Source: Candidatus Fredericiella danica
Lineage (GTDB): Bacteria; Chloroflexota; Anaerolineae; Caldilineales; Caldilineaceae
Assembly (NCBI GenBank): GCA_016713335.1
Contig: JADJPH010000053.1
Coordinates: forward strand, 1 to 56,369
Direction: 5' to 3'
Length of the DNA stretch: 56,369 nucleotides
The translations under genes were made by a program, and so were the position numbers. Positions 8,942-20,250 of this stretch are shown here, one piece after another. Every line of letters begins with the position of its first letter. The first letter of the stretch is position 1. A model generated the notes under the pieces. That model was not told the origin of the DNA. It did not search any database and worked only from the letters and a program-made list of their open reading frames with translations.

Positions 8942-10129
8942 CTATACCGTTTCCAGGTCGATACTGTCGCGGCGCACCGTGAGCGGTTCGTAGGTGCAGA
9001 AAGGCTCTTCGCCCAGATATTCCTGCGTCATGCCATAGGCGCGCGCGGCAGCCGCCGCAAATCTTTTGAATTCGCAGAAACCGCATTTGCCACCCAGTAA
9101 GTCCGGATCGCGCAACTCCGTGAAGAGTTGGGACTCCTCCCAGATCTCGCGGAAGGGTTGGCGGCGGATGTTGCCGGCTTCGACTGGTAAATAGCCGCAG
9201 GGGAAGACCTCGCCGCGGTGGCTGACAAAGCAGACGCCGGTGCCGGCAAGGCAGCCCTTGGTCATGGCGCTCATCGCCTGCCCGGCCGCTTCGGCGCTGG
9301 GGACGCCACCGGGGTGACCGCCGGGATGGCCGCCCGGATGTCCGCCTGCGTGTTGTTGGCGCCGGTGGCTGTCGGGGCGTGCGCGCAGGATCCCGTTGCG
9401 GCGCTCCTCGGCCTGGCGTTGGCGCACGATGCGGAAATAGTGGGGGGCGCAGGTGGCCTTGAGTTCGATGCCACCTTCCAGTTCGGCGTCATACATCCAG
9501 TTCAATACACGTTCATACTCAGTTGCGGAGATTTGTTGGTCGGGTGCGATTTCGACGCCGCAGCCGACGGGCACGAGCAGGAAAAGGTGGAGCGCCTGCG
9601 CTTCGAGGCCTTTGGCCAGGGCGAGCGTTTCCGGCATCTGGTGGACGTTGTGATTGGCGACCGTGGTGTTGATCTGGTAGGGCACCCCGACTTCCTGGAG
9701 GTAGCGCATACCGGCCAATGACTTATCGAATGCGCCGGCGCCGCGGAAGATGTCGTGAGTGGCGGCGTCGGCCCCGTCAAAGCTGATGCTGACGCGGCGC
9801 ACGCCGCTTTCCTTGATTTTGCGGGCGACGGTGGCGTCGATGAGGGTGCCGTTTGTGGCGAGGGCAACGATCAGTCCGGCATCGCTGGCGTGGCGCGCGA
9901 TGTCAAAGATATCGGGCCGGAAGAGCGGTTCGCCGCCGGAGAGCACGAAGATCGGGCGGGCAAAGGCGGCGATCTGGTCGATCAGGTCGAACGCTTCTTT
10001 GGTGGTTAGGTCTTGCGGCAATAGTTGGTCGGCGACCGTGATGCGGCGGCAGTGAATGCAGGCCAGGTTGCAGCCAGCGGTCGTTTCCCAAAAGATCAGG
10101 CGCGGTGGTGGATAGGTGTTTGTGGTCAT
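8942..10129 (-). CDS. Radical SAM/SPASM protein, AhbD/NirJ-like haem-biosynthesis type
   Basis: This is the first gene of the haem operon, 395 residues. LIFWETTAGCNLACIHCRR supplies the CxxxCxxC cysteines (C20, C24, C27) for the radical SAM [4Fe-4S] cluster, and FVLSGGEPLFRPD is the GGE motif. The C-terminal part has SPASM-like cysteines (C293, C300, C311, C349, C352, C378). AhbD and NirJ relatives act on iron-coproporphyrin or its derivatives. An anaerobic counterpart of HemQ is therefore a reasonable inference but is not proven. Residues 253-285 form a His/Gly-rich insertion with the tandem GGHPGGHPGGHPGG. A -35/-10 pair was not clear upstream. Confidence 0.85.
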   Translation of the reverse strand: MTTNTYPPPRLIFWETTAGCNLACIHCRRITVADQLLPQDLTTKEAFDLIDQIAAFARPIFVLSGGEPLFRPDIFDIARHASDAGLIVALATNGTLIDATVARKIKESGVRRVSISFDGADAATHDIFRGAGAFDKSLAGMRYLQEVGVPYQINTTVANHNVHQMPETLALAKGLEAQALHLFLLVPVGCGVEIAPDQQISATEYERVLNWMYDAELEGGIELKATCAPHYFRIVRQRQAEERRNGILRARPDSHRRQQHAGGHPGGHPGGHPGGVPSAEAAGQAMSAMTKGCLAGTGVCFVSHRGEVFPCGYLPVEAGNIRRQPFREIWEESQLFTELRDPDLLGGKCGFCEFKRFAAAAARAYGMTQEYLGEEPFCTYEPLTVRRDSIDLETV

Positions 10130-10394
10130 GGGTTGGTTTCTGAAATTCCGGCTAAAGAGGTGTGGGGCGCCGGGGATACGTCCGCAGATTTGGACAAACG
10201 CACCTGCAGGCGCATAACAAAATCTGTGTAAACATATGTAATTCTATCTGAGAATCTGACTATGTGAGATTACTACCAATTTGCGTAGTGCGCAAATCAT
10301 GGGTTCAGAAATTGCATCTAATGGCGGCCCATGTCTTACTCTGAGTAGAGCAGACGCAGTCATCTGATCACCTTTCAGATTACGGAGTTCGACG
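10130..10394. other. Divergent intergenic region of the haem operon
   Basis: This 265-base AT-richer stretch lies between the divergent radical SAM gene and the small membrane-protein gene. It holds a near-perfect palindrome, ATTTGCG-TAGTG-CGCAAAT at about 10279-10299, a candidate operator. On the minus strand a weak promoter-like arrangement TTACAT-17-GTTATG can be read near 10207-10235. I see no open reading frame worth calling and no known riboswitch. Confidence 0.4.
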
Positions 10395-10751
10395 ATGGAC
10401 GTTGCCGTTGCCTGGCTCGCGGCGGGTTGCGTGTTCTTGGTGTACGTTGTTGTTTCCTACAGGCATCTCAAAAGCGACTTTGCAGATCGATCGAGGCTCC
10501 TGTTTGACATGATGGCAGTGTGTATCGCCGGTTTGTTTTGTGGAAATCTGGTGATCATCCCCGCCGAAGAGCATTGGGATTACATGGCCTACATGATCGA
10601 CATGAGCATTGTAGTTGGATTCATTTTAGGGGCACTGGAGGCATACTCCTGGCCAAGGCGGTGGGAATGGGTGAAGGAGCAGCAACAGAAGCGCCAATTG
10701 AAGAACCTGATTCACACCTCATTGGGGCGTGGGAAGGACCAAATCGGCTAG
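10395..10751 (+). CDS. Small membrane protein of unknown function
   Basis: I do not recognise this 118-residue protein. It starts MDVAVAWLAAGCVFLVYVVV, a first membrane helix, followed by a short basic loop. A second helix lies near residues 38-54 (DMMAVCIAGLFCGNLVIIP) and a third near 67-83 (IDMSIVVGFILGALEAYSW). The tail is charged (WVKEQQQKRQLKN). A weak CGGAG lies nine bases before the ATG. The last 33 bases overlap the 3' end of the convergent DUF2723-like gene. Base composition is lower in GC than its neighbours, which could point to separate acquisition. Confidence 0.6.
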   Translation: MDVAVAWLAAGCVFLVYVVVSYRHLKSDFADRSRLLFDMMAVCIAGLFCGNLVIIPAEEHWDYMAYMIDMSIVVGFILGALEAYSWPRRWEWVKEQQQKRQLKNLIHTSLGRGKDQIG

Positions 10752-12679
10752 GGATTCAAAGTCGTCACCGCTTCGGCGGTAGATGAGGAGGCGTACGGCG
10801 TCGGTGTTGGGGGGCAGGGGGGCACGTATAACGTCCGTGACTAGCTCTGGCGAATCTGCCGGGACAAGCCCTTCGCCCGGCGCGCTGCGGTCGACCTGGT
10901 AGATGGCGCCGGGGGCGCCATTTGGATCGGGTATGAATTCGCCATCTCGCACAGGCCGGATGCTGACACCGAGATCGGCGGGCCAGCCATTTTCAAGGTT
11001 CCAGAATAGCGTGATATCGGTTGCAGGTGATGCGTCTGTTGCGGGGCTCCCGTCGGGCGCAGCGGTGACGCGGTAGCCACGGAGCGTGACTCCCGGTGTG
11101 ATCAGCTGATTCACTTGTGTAATGGCATCAGGCGCGGCCAATGGCTCGGCCGACAATTGTAGCCAGTCGGCACTCAGCACCCTGCGGGCGGGTTGGACTT
11201 CCGGCGGCAGTTCCGAGAGCAGCACCGGCGCGACATCGAAGGTGCTGAGCACAGCGCCGCCATCCTTGAGCAGTTCCCAGGCCTGTTTGCTGCTTACCAC
11301 CTGGACAGTCGGGTTGATGCCCCAGATATTGATCAGATAATCCAACGCCAGTGCATCCTCCACAGGTGCGAAGACCCCAGCATGCGCAGGTAACGGTTGG
11401 TCCAGCAGCACGCCGGCCCGCGCAAAGGCGAGATCGTGCGGCTGGTTGCGGCTGTTTGCCCGTTCATAAGAGGCGGCGAAACGCCAGACAATCAGGAGGA
11501 TCAGCAGTGCCAGGGGGGCTTCACGGAGCCACGACTTGCGCTGGCGGAAATAGTCCTCCCAGCGGTCCAATGCGGCGGCGGCGCCGAGCAGGATCAGCGG
11601 ATACGCGGGCAGGATCACCTGGAACCAGTTGCCGCAGCGATACATCCAGTCGAACAACAGGTAGAGGACGAGTGTCCCGTAGAGGACGAAGCGTAGGCGT
11701 TTCTCGAGCAGGGCGATGCCTGCCAATCCCACCGCCAGCAGGACAATGCTCAATTCCTGCCAAATTAGCTCAGGAAGCCGCCGTCGAAAAATGCGCAGGT
11801 GGCGGCAAAGCCGCGGCTGAGTTCTTCTCTGCCCTGGGCAGTGCTGACGAACGCCCAGAACCATTCCGTCGCATTGCGCCATGCGCCGTTTCCCCACCAC
11901 TCCGGATGCGCCGCACCACGAACATAGACGTAGGCATAGCTAAGCAGCGGGAGTAACCCCGCGGCGATCACGAGGAGTAAAAGTCGGGGTTTCCGGATGA
12001 CCTGCGGGCGCTGCCAGAGGATCGCAACGATCAGGGGCGGCACGATAAATGCCACGGTCAGCATGTGGGCAAGACTCAGCCCGCACAGAAAGGCCAACAG
12101 CACCAGCAGCCAGTCACGCGAACGTTCCTGCCAGAGCAGATAGACATAGAGAATGGCGAGCGTCTGTGCGATCGCGCTGGTGTACTGCTCGGTGGTCGTT
12201 GCGTAGTACCAGAAGAAATAGGTGACGGCGTAGAACGCACCAATCAGAAGGGCCAGTCGCCAATTTCCCGCCGGATGGCGGAGGGAGTGCGTGATGCGCA
12301 GAACGACCAGATACAATAGACCAAGCGCCAGGAGCGCCCACAGCGTGCTGTAGCTGCTGAGGAGTGGGATTGGGTTTGGGAGTGGATCTCCAAGCAACGT
12401 GCTGGCGCTGCGTAGCGCATGAAACCAGAGCCAGCCCCCCATGGTATAGAGTGGATAGCCTGGGGCATTGCTCGGTCTGGCCTGCACCTGCGCGTACTGG
12501 TGGGTGATCAGATCGCCGCCGACCAGTTCGCCAGACTGGAAGCCGTTGTCCAGTGTCCAGAGGTACAACAGCGTGGCGCAGAGGAGGAGCAGCAGCCCCA
12601 TTCCGAGTGCAAGCCGGTTTTGCTGCTGGGTTGGTTTGGGAAGAGGGACAGGTGAAACCGGTTGAATTTGCGTCGTCAT
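10719..12679 (-). pseudogene. DUF2723-family membrane glycosyltransferase-like protein, split by a 1-base deletion
   Basis: This is a multi-spanning membrane protein of the DUF2723/PMT-like group, probably working with lipid-linked sugars at the cell envelope. The N-terminal frame (from MTTQIQPVSPVPLPKPTQQQ) has a helix followed by NAPGYPLYTMGGWLWFHAL, the typical PGYPLY loop of the family, and several further helices. It ends artificially at GGFLS near 11765. The family sequence continues in another frame as PELIWQELSIVLLAVGLAG, through more helices to a soluble C-terminal domain ending at 10719. Adding one C to TTCCTGAG at about 11772 would restore one frame of roughly 653 residues. Whether the break is real or a sequencing error cannot be decided here. 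Confidence 0.8.
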
Positions 12680-12731
12680 GCCGGGACATTTCCAGGGCGG
12701 TCAGGGCCAATGGCCCATCGATCAGTGCCGG

Positions 12732-12760
12732 ATGCTAGCATCGCCACACGACCCTGTCAA
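12732..12760 (-). promoter_or_regulatory. Promoter of the DUF2723-like gene
   Basis: On the minus strand TTGACA (12755-12760) is followed after exactly 17 bases by TAGCAT (12732-12737), about 50 bases ahead of the start codon at 12679. Confidence 0.65.
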
Positions 12761-12804
12761 AGAATAGGAGGCCATGAGTTTTCGCGGTTGTCCATGCGCA
12801 CGGC

Positions 12805-12810
12805 TATAAT
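12805..12810 (+). promoter_or_regulatory. -10 box of the glutamine amidotransferase gene
   Basis: A perfect TATAAT in the context GGCTATAATGCGG lies 34 bases before the ATG at 12845. No good -35 box is visible at 16-18 bases. Confidence 0.5.
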
Positions 12811-12844
12811 GCGGAAAATTTTGGGACAGGATTGGTGATTCAAC

Positions 12845-13780
12845 ATGAACCGAGACCTACGCAGCCAGCCGTATCTTGCCGAACAGGCGGGCCAGGTCAT
12901 CGCCCGGCGACCTCTGATCGGTGTGACCATGGGACGTGAAAAATCGCAGCGTTTCTTTGGTCTTTCGCTGTACATCATGAATCAGACCTATGTCCGCACC
13001 TTGGAGAATCTGGGTGCGTTGCCTGTCATGATTCCACTCAACATGACCGAGCACACGCTGCGCGGGATTTTCGAGCGCTTGGACGGTCTCTTCTTGCCGG
13101 GCGGCGAAGATATCGACCCCGTTCATTATGGTAAAGAGCGCCACCCCTTGCTGGGTGCGACCGATAAAGAGCGCGACCGGACCGAACTGGCCCTGACGCG
13201 GTGGGCAATCGAAGCCGGCATGCCGGTGCTTGGCGTCTGTCGCGGCGTACAGATGATCAACGTCGCTTGTGGGGGCACGCTCACCCAGGATCTGCACAGC
13301 GATGCGCCGGATCTTGAAAAGCATGATTACTTCCCGCCGAGTTTTGAACGATACCGGATCAGCCATCGCATCGACATCGAGGCGGACAGCCGATTGGCGC
13401 ATGCCATGGGGCAAATTCATGAAGTGAACTCGATGCACCACCAGGGGATTGCGGATCTGGGCTATGGGCTGCGCGTCGTGGCGCGGGCCGATGATGGGTT
13501 GCCGGAGGCCCTGGAGGCGCCCGCGCTGCCCTTTGTCGTTGGCGTCCAGTGGCACCCGGAAGAATTGGCAAAGACGGATCAGATGAGCGCCAACCTGGTC
13601 TACGATTTCGTGTACACGGCGGCCGGTGATTGGCGCAACCAGGTGCCGGATGAGTGGTCGCATCAGTTTCGCCAGGTCTGCATGCAATTGCCTGCGGCGG
13701 GTGACGATCCGGTTGCTTTGCCCACCCATCCCAATGGCAATGGGCAGCACCTCCCACAACTGATCGGCAATTGCGGCTGA
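12845..13780 (+). CDS. Class-I glutamine amidotransferase, gamma-glutamyl-gamma-aminobutyrate hydrolase (PuuD) family
   Basis: The protein of 311 residues resembles peptidase C26/PuuD hydrolases that cleave gamma-glutamyl compounds. RPLIGVTMGREK starts the domain, and GLFLPGGEDIDPVHYG is the family motif. The nucleophilic cysteine is in VLGVCRGVQMINVACGG (near residue 138), and the catalytic His-Glu pair is in GVQWHPEEL. About 60 residues follow the catalytic core, longer than in PuuD itself. The substrate is not predictable from sequence. The gene stands alone between the divergent DUF2723-like gene and gyrA. A candidate RBS is not obvious. Confidence 0.85.
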   Translation: MNRDLRSQPYLAEQAGQVIARRPLIGVTMGREKSQRFFGLSLYIMNQTYVRTLENLGALPVMIPLNMTEHTLRGIFERLDGLFLPGGEDIDPVHYGKERHPLLGATDKERDRTELALTRWAIEAGMPVLGVCRGVQMINVACGGTLTQDLHSDAPDLEKHDYFPPSFERYRISHRIDIEADSRLAHAMGQIHEVNSMHHQGIADLGYGLRVVARADDGLPEALEAPALPFVVGVQWHPEELAKTDQMSANLVYDFVYTAAGDWRNQVPDEWSHQFRQVCMQLPAAGDDPVALPTHPNGNGQHLPQLIGNCG

Positions 13781-13944
13781 GGCGGGGGCAGCAGCTCCCG
13801 GCTCCCTTTTACTCCTGAACCATCTGTTTCTCCGCATTGGGGTTGCACCGCCACAGCTAATGCTGGCGGTGGCGGCGCGCTTTATGTCCTTCTTCACTGC
13901 ACATTTGTTCCACGCCTTCGTTAGCCAATCTGCCGATCTTCAGG

Positions 13945-13950
13945 TATAAT
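13945..13950 (+). promoter_or_regulatory. -10 box upstream of gyrA
   Basis: TATAAT in the context CAGGTATAATTCACC lies 42 bases before the gyrA ATG. A poor TTAGCC lies 18 bases upstream as a possible -35 box. Confidence 0.45.
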
Positions 13951-13992
13951 TCACCGGCTAAATTCGTATCGAATGCAGGTCTGGAGCGGTGG

Positions 13993-16736
<2,744 letters not shown>

Positions 16737-16740
<4 letters not shown>

Positions 16741-18101
16741 GCAACCTGCCCCACCAAAAGCCAGGCCAGCAATTCGCCTATATTCCGCATGCGGATCCGG
16801 AACTGATTGCGGGGACGCTCGTCGCGCTGGCGAACAGCGAGGGGGGCACGATCGTCCTTGGCGTTGGTGGAGATGGGCGGCTGGGTACGATCTTTACGGT
16901 TGAGGAAGCCTCCGACGCCTTGATGGCTGCCCAGCGGCTTTGCCGCCCTCCGGTGAAAACCCAGTGGCAGCAGGAGCAGGTGCCGGGTGGAGCGGTCGTG
17001 ACGCTGATGGTCGAACGCGCCAGCGAGGTGCATGCCCTCGAAGATGGCCGCGTCCTGGTGCGCCGCGGCGCCGAGAATGTGCCGGCCGAAGGGGCAGAGA
17101 TCGAACGGTTGGCTGCCAGCCGTCCGGCCGGTGACTATGAGTTGGACGAGGTGCCAGGTGCGCGGCGCGACGATCTCGATGACGACATCATCGACGACTA
17201 CCTGGAGCGCCGGCAGGAGCGCAACCCCCGCCATGCCATTCTGCCGAAGGACAAACTCCTCCAACAGATTGGTGCGCTCACCGAAGGCCGCGCGCCTACG
17301 GTGAGCGGGATGCTGCTTTTCGGCAAAGAGCCGCAACTTTTCCTGCCACAAAGCCGGGCCATATTTGTAAAATTTGCCGATACAGGGCCGCGTGGGCCGG
17401 GCGGAAGTTTTGGGTATGGGCGCCGTGAGGAGTTTCTCGGTCCGGTGCCGCTCATTATTGAACGGGCGTGGCGTGTGATCTGGGAGGAGATGGACAAACG
17501 GGCGGTCGTGCGCGGGCTTCAGCGCCAGGAAGAGACCGAATATCCCTCGTCCGCGGTGCGCGAAGCGCTGGTCAATGCCGTGGCCCATCGCGATTACCGG
17601 TTGACGGGGCGTTCGATCGAGATCCGGATGTATACGGACCGGATGGAGATTACGAGCCCGGGCGGTCTGCCGGCCCATATTACCATTGATAACATTGTGG
17701 AGGAACACTACAGCCGCAATCCGCGGCTTGTGAACGGCCTCTATCAGTGGGGCTATATTGAGGAACTGGGGCTGGGCGTCGACCGCATGATTGAAGACAT
17801 GGTGAAGGCCGGTCATCCACCGCCCATTTTTGAGGCGAAGACCCATCGCTTCACCGTGACGCTTTTCAACACGCGAGACGCCGGCAGGACGACCCAGACG
17901 TGGGAAGGCAACATGAATGAGCGCCAGATGAAGGCGCTTGAGTATGTGCAGCGGCACGGCTCCATTGGCAATGCCGAATATCGGGCGCTTTGCCCCCATG
18001 TTGGCCCTGAGACGCTGCGCCTGGACCTGGCCGACATGGTCAACCGCAGCATTTTGCTGAAGATCGGCGACAAGCGCGGCACACGTTACATTATCAAGTA
18101 G
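16737..18101 (+). CDS. AlbA_2/Schlafen-domain ATP-binding transcriptional regulator-like protein
   Basis: The 454-residue protein starts at a TTG inside the gyrA stop (TTGA overlap), so it is probably made by coupled translation. The N-terminal region with ALANSEGGTIVLGVGGDGRL is the AlbA_2 (Schlafen-like, putative DNA-binding) domain. The middle EYPSSAVREALVNAVAHRDY and MEITSPGGLPAHIT is the HATPase_c_4 fold, and the C-terminal 60 residues look like a winged helix (RQMKALEYVQRHGSIGNAEYRALC). Such proteins are annotated as ATP-dependent regulators or helicase-like, but their function is not settled. A cluster of TGGGATA words follows the gene at 18141-18228. Autoregulation is a speculation. 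Confidence 0.85.
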
Positions 18102-18140
18102 CGCCTCTGGGAGGTGCTTGTGGCGTTGCCAATATACCAA

Positions 18141-18228
18141 ATATCCCAATTGGGAAACTGGGGATATCGCTCGATTTGCGAAATTTGGGATATTACTTGG
18201 GATAATTTGGGTATCACCCGGGATATAT
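18141..18228. promoter_or_regulatory. Cluster of TGGGATA-type repeats upstream of lepB
   Basis: Within 90 bases there are five copies of a TGGGATA(T/A)-like word: ATATCCCAAT (18141, reverse), GGGGATAT (18160), TTTGGGATATT (18184), TTGGGATAATTTGG (18197) and CCCGGGATATAT (18217). They lie just upstream of the lepB promoter. The 11-base core TTGGGATAATT recurs before lexA and before the AadA-like gene. Tandem operator sites for one regulator are the simplest reading. Confidence 0.45.
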
Positions 18229-18258
18229 GTAGTTAGGTCATGAAAGGCGCCCGCATGA

Positions 18259-18287
18259 TTGGTTTGCGGTGCGGCAAGTGCTATAAT
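18259..18287 (+). promoter_or_regulatory. lepB promoter
   Basis: TTGGTT (18259-18264), a 17-base spacer and a perfect TATAAT (18282-18287) precede the lepB ATG by 58 bases. Confidence 0.6.
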
Positions 18288-18345
18288 CCGCGTTTGGGGT
18301 GCACGGCACTGCACCAAACGTCGATTATGGAGAAACTCGATTCTT

Positions 18346-19020
18346 ATGTCAGAACCTACCAAACCTGCGAGCGACCCGTTTGCCTTGCAGCCGGACACGC
18401 CGCCGGTCGGTGATTCCAGGATGCCGAGTACTGCTGAACCAGTTGTCACCACTTCTGAAACAACGGCCACTCACTCGAACTGGGCGATGATTCGAGAACT
18501 CCTCGAAACCATTGTCCTTTCGCTCATCATCTTTCTGTTGATCCGTCAGGTTGTCCAGAACTATCGCATCGAGAATCACTCAATGGAGCCCAACTTCTTT
18601 GAGGGACAGTTTGTGCTGGTCAACAAACTGGCGTTTAAGCTTGGTGAACCGACGCGCGGCGATGTGGTTGTCTTCCATAACCCTGAAAACACAAACGAGG
18701 ACTTTATCAAGCGCATCATCGGCGTGCCCGGCGATGTCGTGGAGGTGCGCGATCAGACGGTGCTGATCAACGGGCAGCCGGTGATTGAGGACTTTCCGCA
18801 CGAGGCGATTCCCCCTGGTCTCTATACGCCGCCCATGACGGTGCCTGAGAACAACCTGTTTGTGATGGGTGATAATCGGCCTAATTCACGCGACAGTCGC
18901 AGTTTCGGTCCCATCAGTCAGGATCTGCTTGTGGGCAAGGCGTGGTTACGCATCTGGCCGCTCAACAAGTTTGGCATTGTGGCACATATCGATTTGCCGC
19001 TTGGCACGGCAGCGCAATAG
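18346..19020 (+). CDS. lepB: Signal peptidase I
   Basis: This membrane peptidase removes signal peptides from exported proteins on the outer face of the membrane. The ATG at 18346 gives 224 residues. The Ser/Thr-rich cytosolic leader is followed by one membrane helix (ETIVLSLIIFLLIRQVVQNY, near residues 52-71). The catalytic serine is in ENHSMEPNF, and the general-base lysine is in FIKRIIGVPGDVVE. GDNRPNSRDSRSFG is the S26 box E. A GGAG lies 13 bases upstream. It is followed 32 bases later by deoC in the same direction. Confidence 0.94.
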   Translation: MSEPTKPASDPFALQPDTPPVGDSRMPSTAEPVVTTSETTATHSNWAMIRELLETIVLSLIIFLLIRQVVQNYRIENHSMEPNFFEGQFVLVNKLAFKLGEPTRGDVVVFHNPENTNEDFIKRIIGVPGDVVEVRDQTVLINGQPVIEDFPHEAIPPGLYTPPMTVPENNLFVMGDNRPNSRDSRSFGPISQDLLVGKAWLRIWPLNKFGIVAHIDLPLGTAAQ

Positions 19021-19052
19021 GATTTCCGTTTGCTCTGGAGGGATTGAAGACA

Positions 19053-19841
19053 ATGAATGCGCATGATCTTGAGGCAAGAATCGCGGCAGCGATGCAGGCT
19101 GTCGCCTCAGGCGCCGCCCCGACCTGGCAGCCGCCCCTTGTGAGCGATGCGAAGACGCTGGCGAGGATGATCGATCACACGCTGCTCAAGCCTGATGCGG
19201 TGGAGGAGCAGGTGCGTGTCCTTTGCACCGAGGGTCAGGAGTATGAATTTGCTTCGGTGTGTGTGCATGCGACCTGGGTGCCGCTCTGTGTCCAACTGTT
19301 GGCGGGTAGCGACGTGATGGTTTGCAGCGTCGTGGGCTTTCCGATGGGCGCCACCCTGCCGGCGGTCAAGGCCTACGAAGTTGAACAGGTCGCTGCGCTT
19401 GGCGCCCAAGAAGTGGACATGGTCATGAATGTCGGCCGGCTACGTGATGGCGACTATGCATTGGTGCTACGCGACATTCAGGCCGTGGTGGATGCGGCGC
19501 ACGACAATGGGCTGGGCGCAAAGGTGATTCTGGAGACTGCGTTGCTCACCGACGCCGAAAAGATCGCCGCCTGTGTGATTTGTCAGGCCGCCGGGGCCGA
19601 CTTTGTGAAGACCGCCACGGGCTTCAATGGTGGCGGGGCAACGGTCGAAGATATTGCGCTGATGCGCCGTGTGGTTGGCAACAAGATTGGCGTAAAGGCT
19701 GCGGGAGGTGTGCGCTCCGCTGCGGACGCCCTGGCCATGATTGCCGCGGGCGCCAACCGCATCGGGACGAGCGGCGGCGTTAAAATTGTGCAGGAGATGG
19801 CAGGAGTTAAATTGCCAGAAGTCGTGGTGGGGGATTATTGA
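19053..19841 (+). CDS. deoC: Deoxyribose-phosphate aldolase
   Basis: DeoC cleaves 2-deoxyribose-5-phosphate to glyceraldehyde-3-phosphate and acetaldehyde in deoxynucleoside breakdown. The ATG at 19053 is 12 bases after GGAGG and gives 262 residues. LARMIDHTLLKPDAVEEQV is the family start, and EVDMVMNVGRLRDGDY and KVILETALLTDAEKIAAC follow. The Schiff-base lysine is in ADFVKTATGF, and a second conserved lysine is in IGVKAAGGVRSAADA. Its stop codon merges into the start of a GGAGATT-based inverted repeat. No other deo genes are nearby. Confidence 0.95.
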   Translation: MNAHDLEARIAAAMQAVASGAAPTWQPPLVSDAKTLARMIDHTLLKPDAVEEQVRVLCTEGQEYEFASVCVHATWVPLCVQLLAGSDVMVCSVVGFPMGATLPAVKAYEVEQVAALGAQEVDMVMNVGRLRDGDYALVLRDIQAVVDAAHDNGLGAKVILETALLTDAEKIAACVICQAAGADFVKTATGFNGGGATVEDIALMRRVVGNKIGVKAAGGVRSAADALAMIAAGANRIGTSGGVKIVQEMAGVKLPEVVVGDY

Positions 19842-19913
19842 GATTGGAGATTGGAGATTAGAGATTAGGGATTGACTTGCACCGATCTCCAATCTCCAAT
19901 CTCCAATCCCTCA
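19840..19913. repeat. Inverted repeat built of GGAGATT units
   Basis: Right after deoC three to four copies of GGAGATT/AGAGATT on one strand (19842-19868) face three copies of AATCTCC (19885-19908). They would form an imperfect stem of about 25 base pairs. It could act as a terminator or be a dispersed genome repeat. There is no T-run after it. Confidence 0.6.
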
Positions 19914-19939
19914 GTTCGCCTCACTTGGGAGATTCGTTC

Positions 19940-20236
19940 ATGACGGTTCGCGTCACTGATTTTGCGTTGATCATTGGGCATGTCTGGCGCTGCACAAGTT
20001 GCCGGGATGCCTTGTTGCGTAACCCCACGCTGATGTGGGTTGGCTACAAACTTTCCGAAGATCAGCGCACGTGTATCATTAATCTGGGCGACGAAGACTT
20101 TCACACCGTGATGCACCTGGCCGAAGTGACCGGGCTGACGGTAAAGGAAATTGACGACGCCATCGATCATCCACGCGCCCGCCTGCGCCATCTTGGCAGC
20201 GTGAAGGGCGACGTACGGCCGGGCGTGACCTGGTAA
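19940..20236 (+). CDS. Small CxxC protein of unknown function
   Basis: I do not recognise this 98-residue protein. The ATG at 19940 follows GGGAG by nine bases. It starts MTVRVTDFALIIGHVWRCTS and contains a single CxxC (WRCTSCRD) near residues 18-21, followed by a mixed, soluble sequence (LSEDQRTCIINLGDEDFHTV and LTVKEIDDAIDHPRARLRHL). A lone CxxC could bind metal only together with a partner or as a dimer. It lies 14 bases before the metallo-beta-lactamase-fold gene, so the two may be co-transcribed. Confidence 0.65.
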   Translation: MTVRVTDFALIIGHVWRCTSCRDALLRNPTLMWVGYKLSEDQRTCIINLGDEDFHTVMHLAEVTGLTVKEIDDAIDHPRARLRHLGSVKGDVRPGVTW

Positions 20237-20250
20237 AGTAGATTGGTTGT

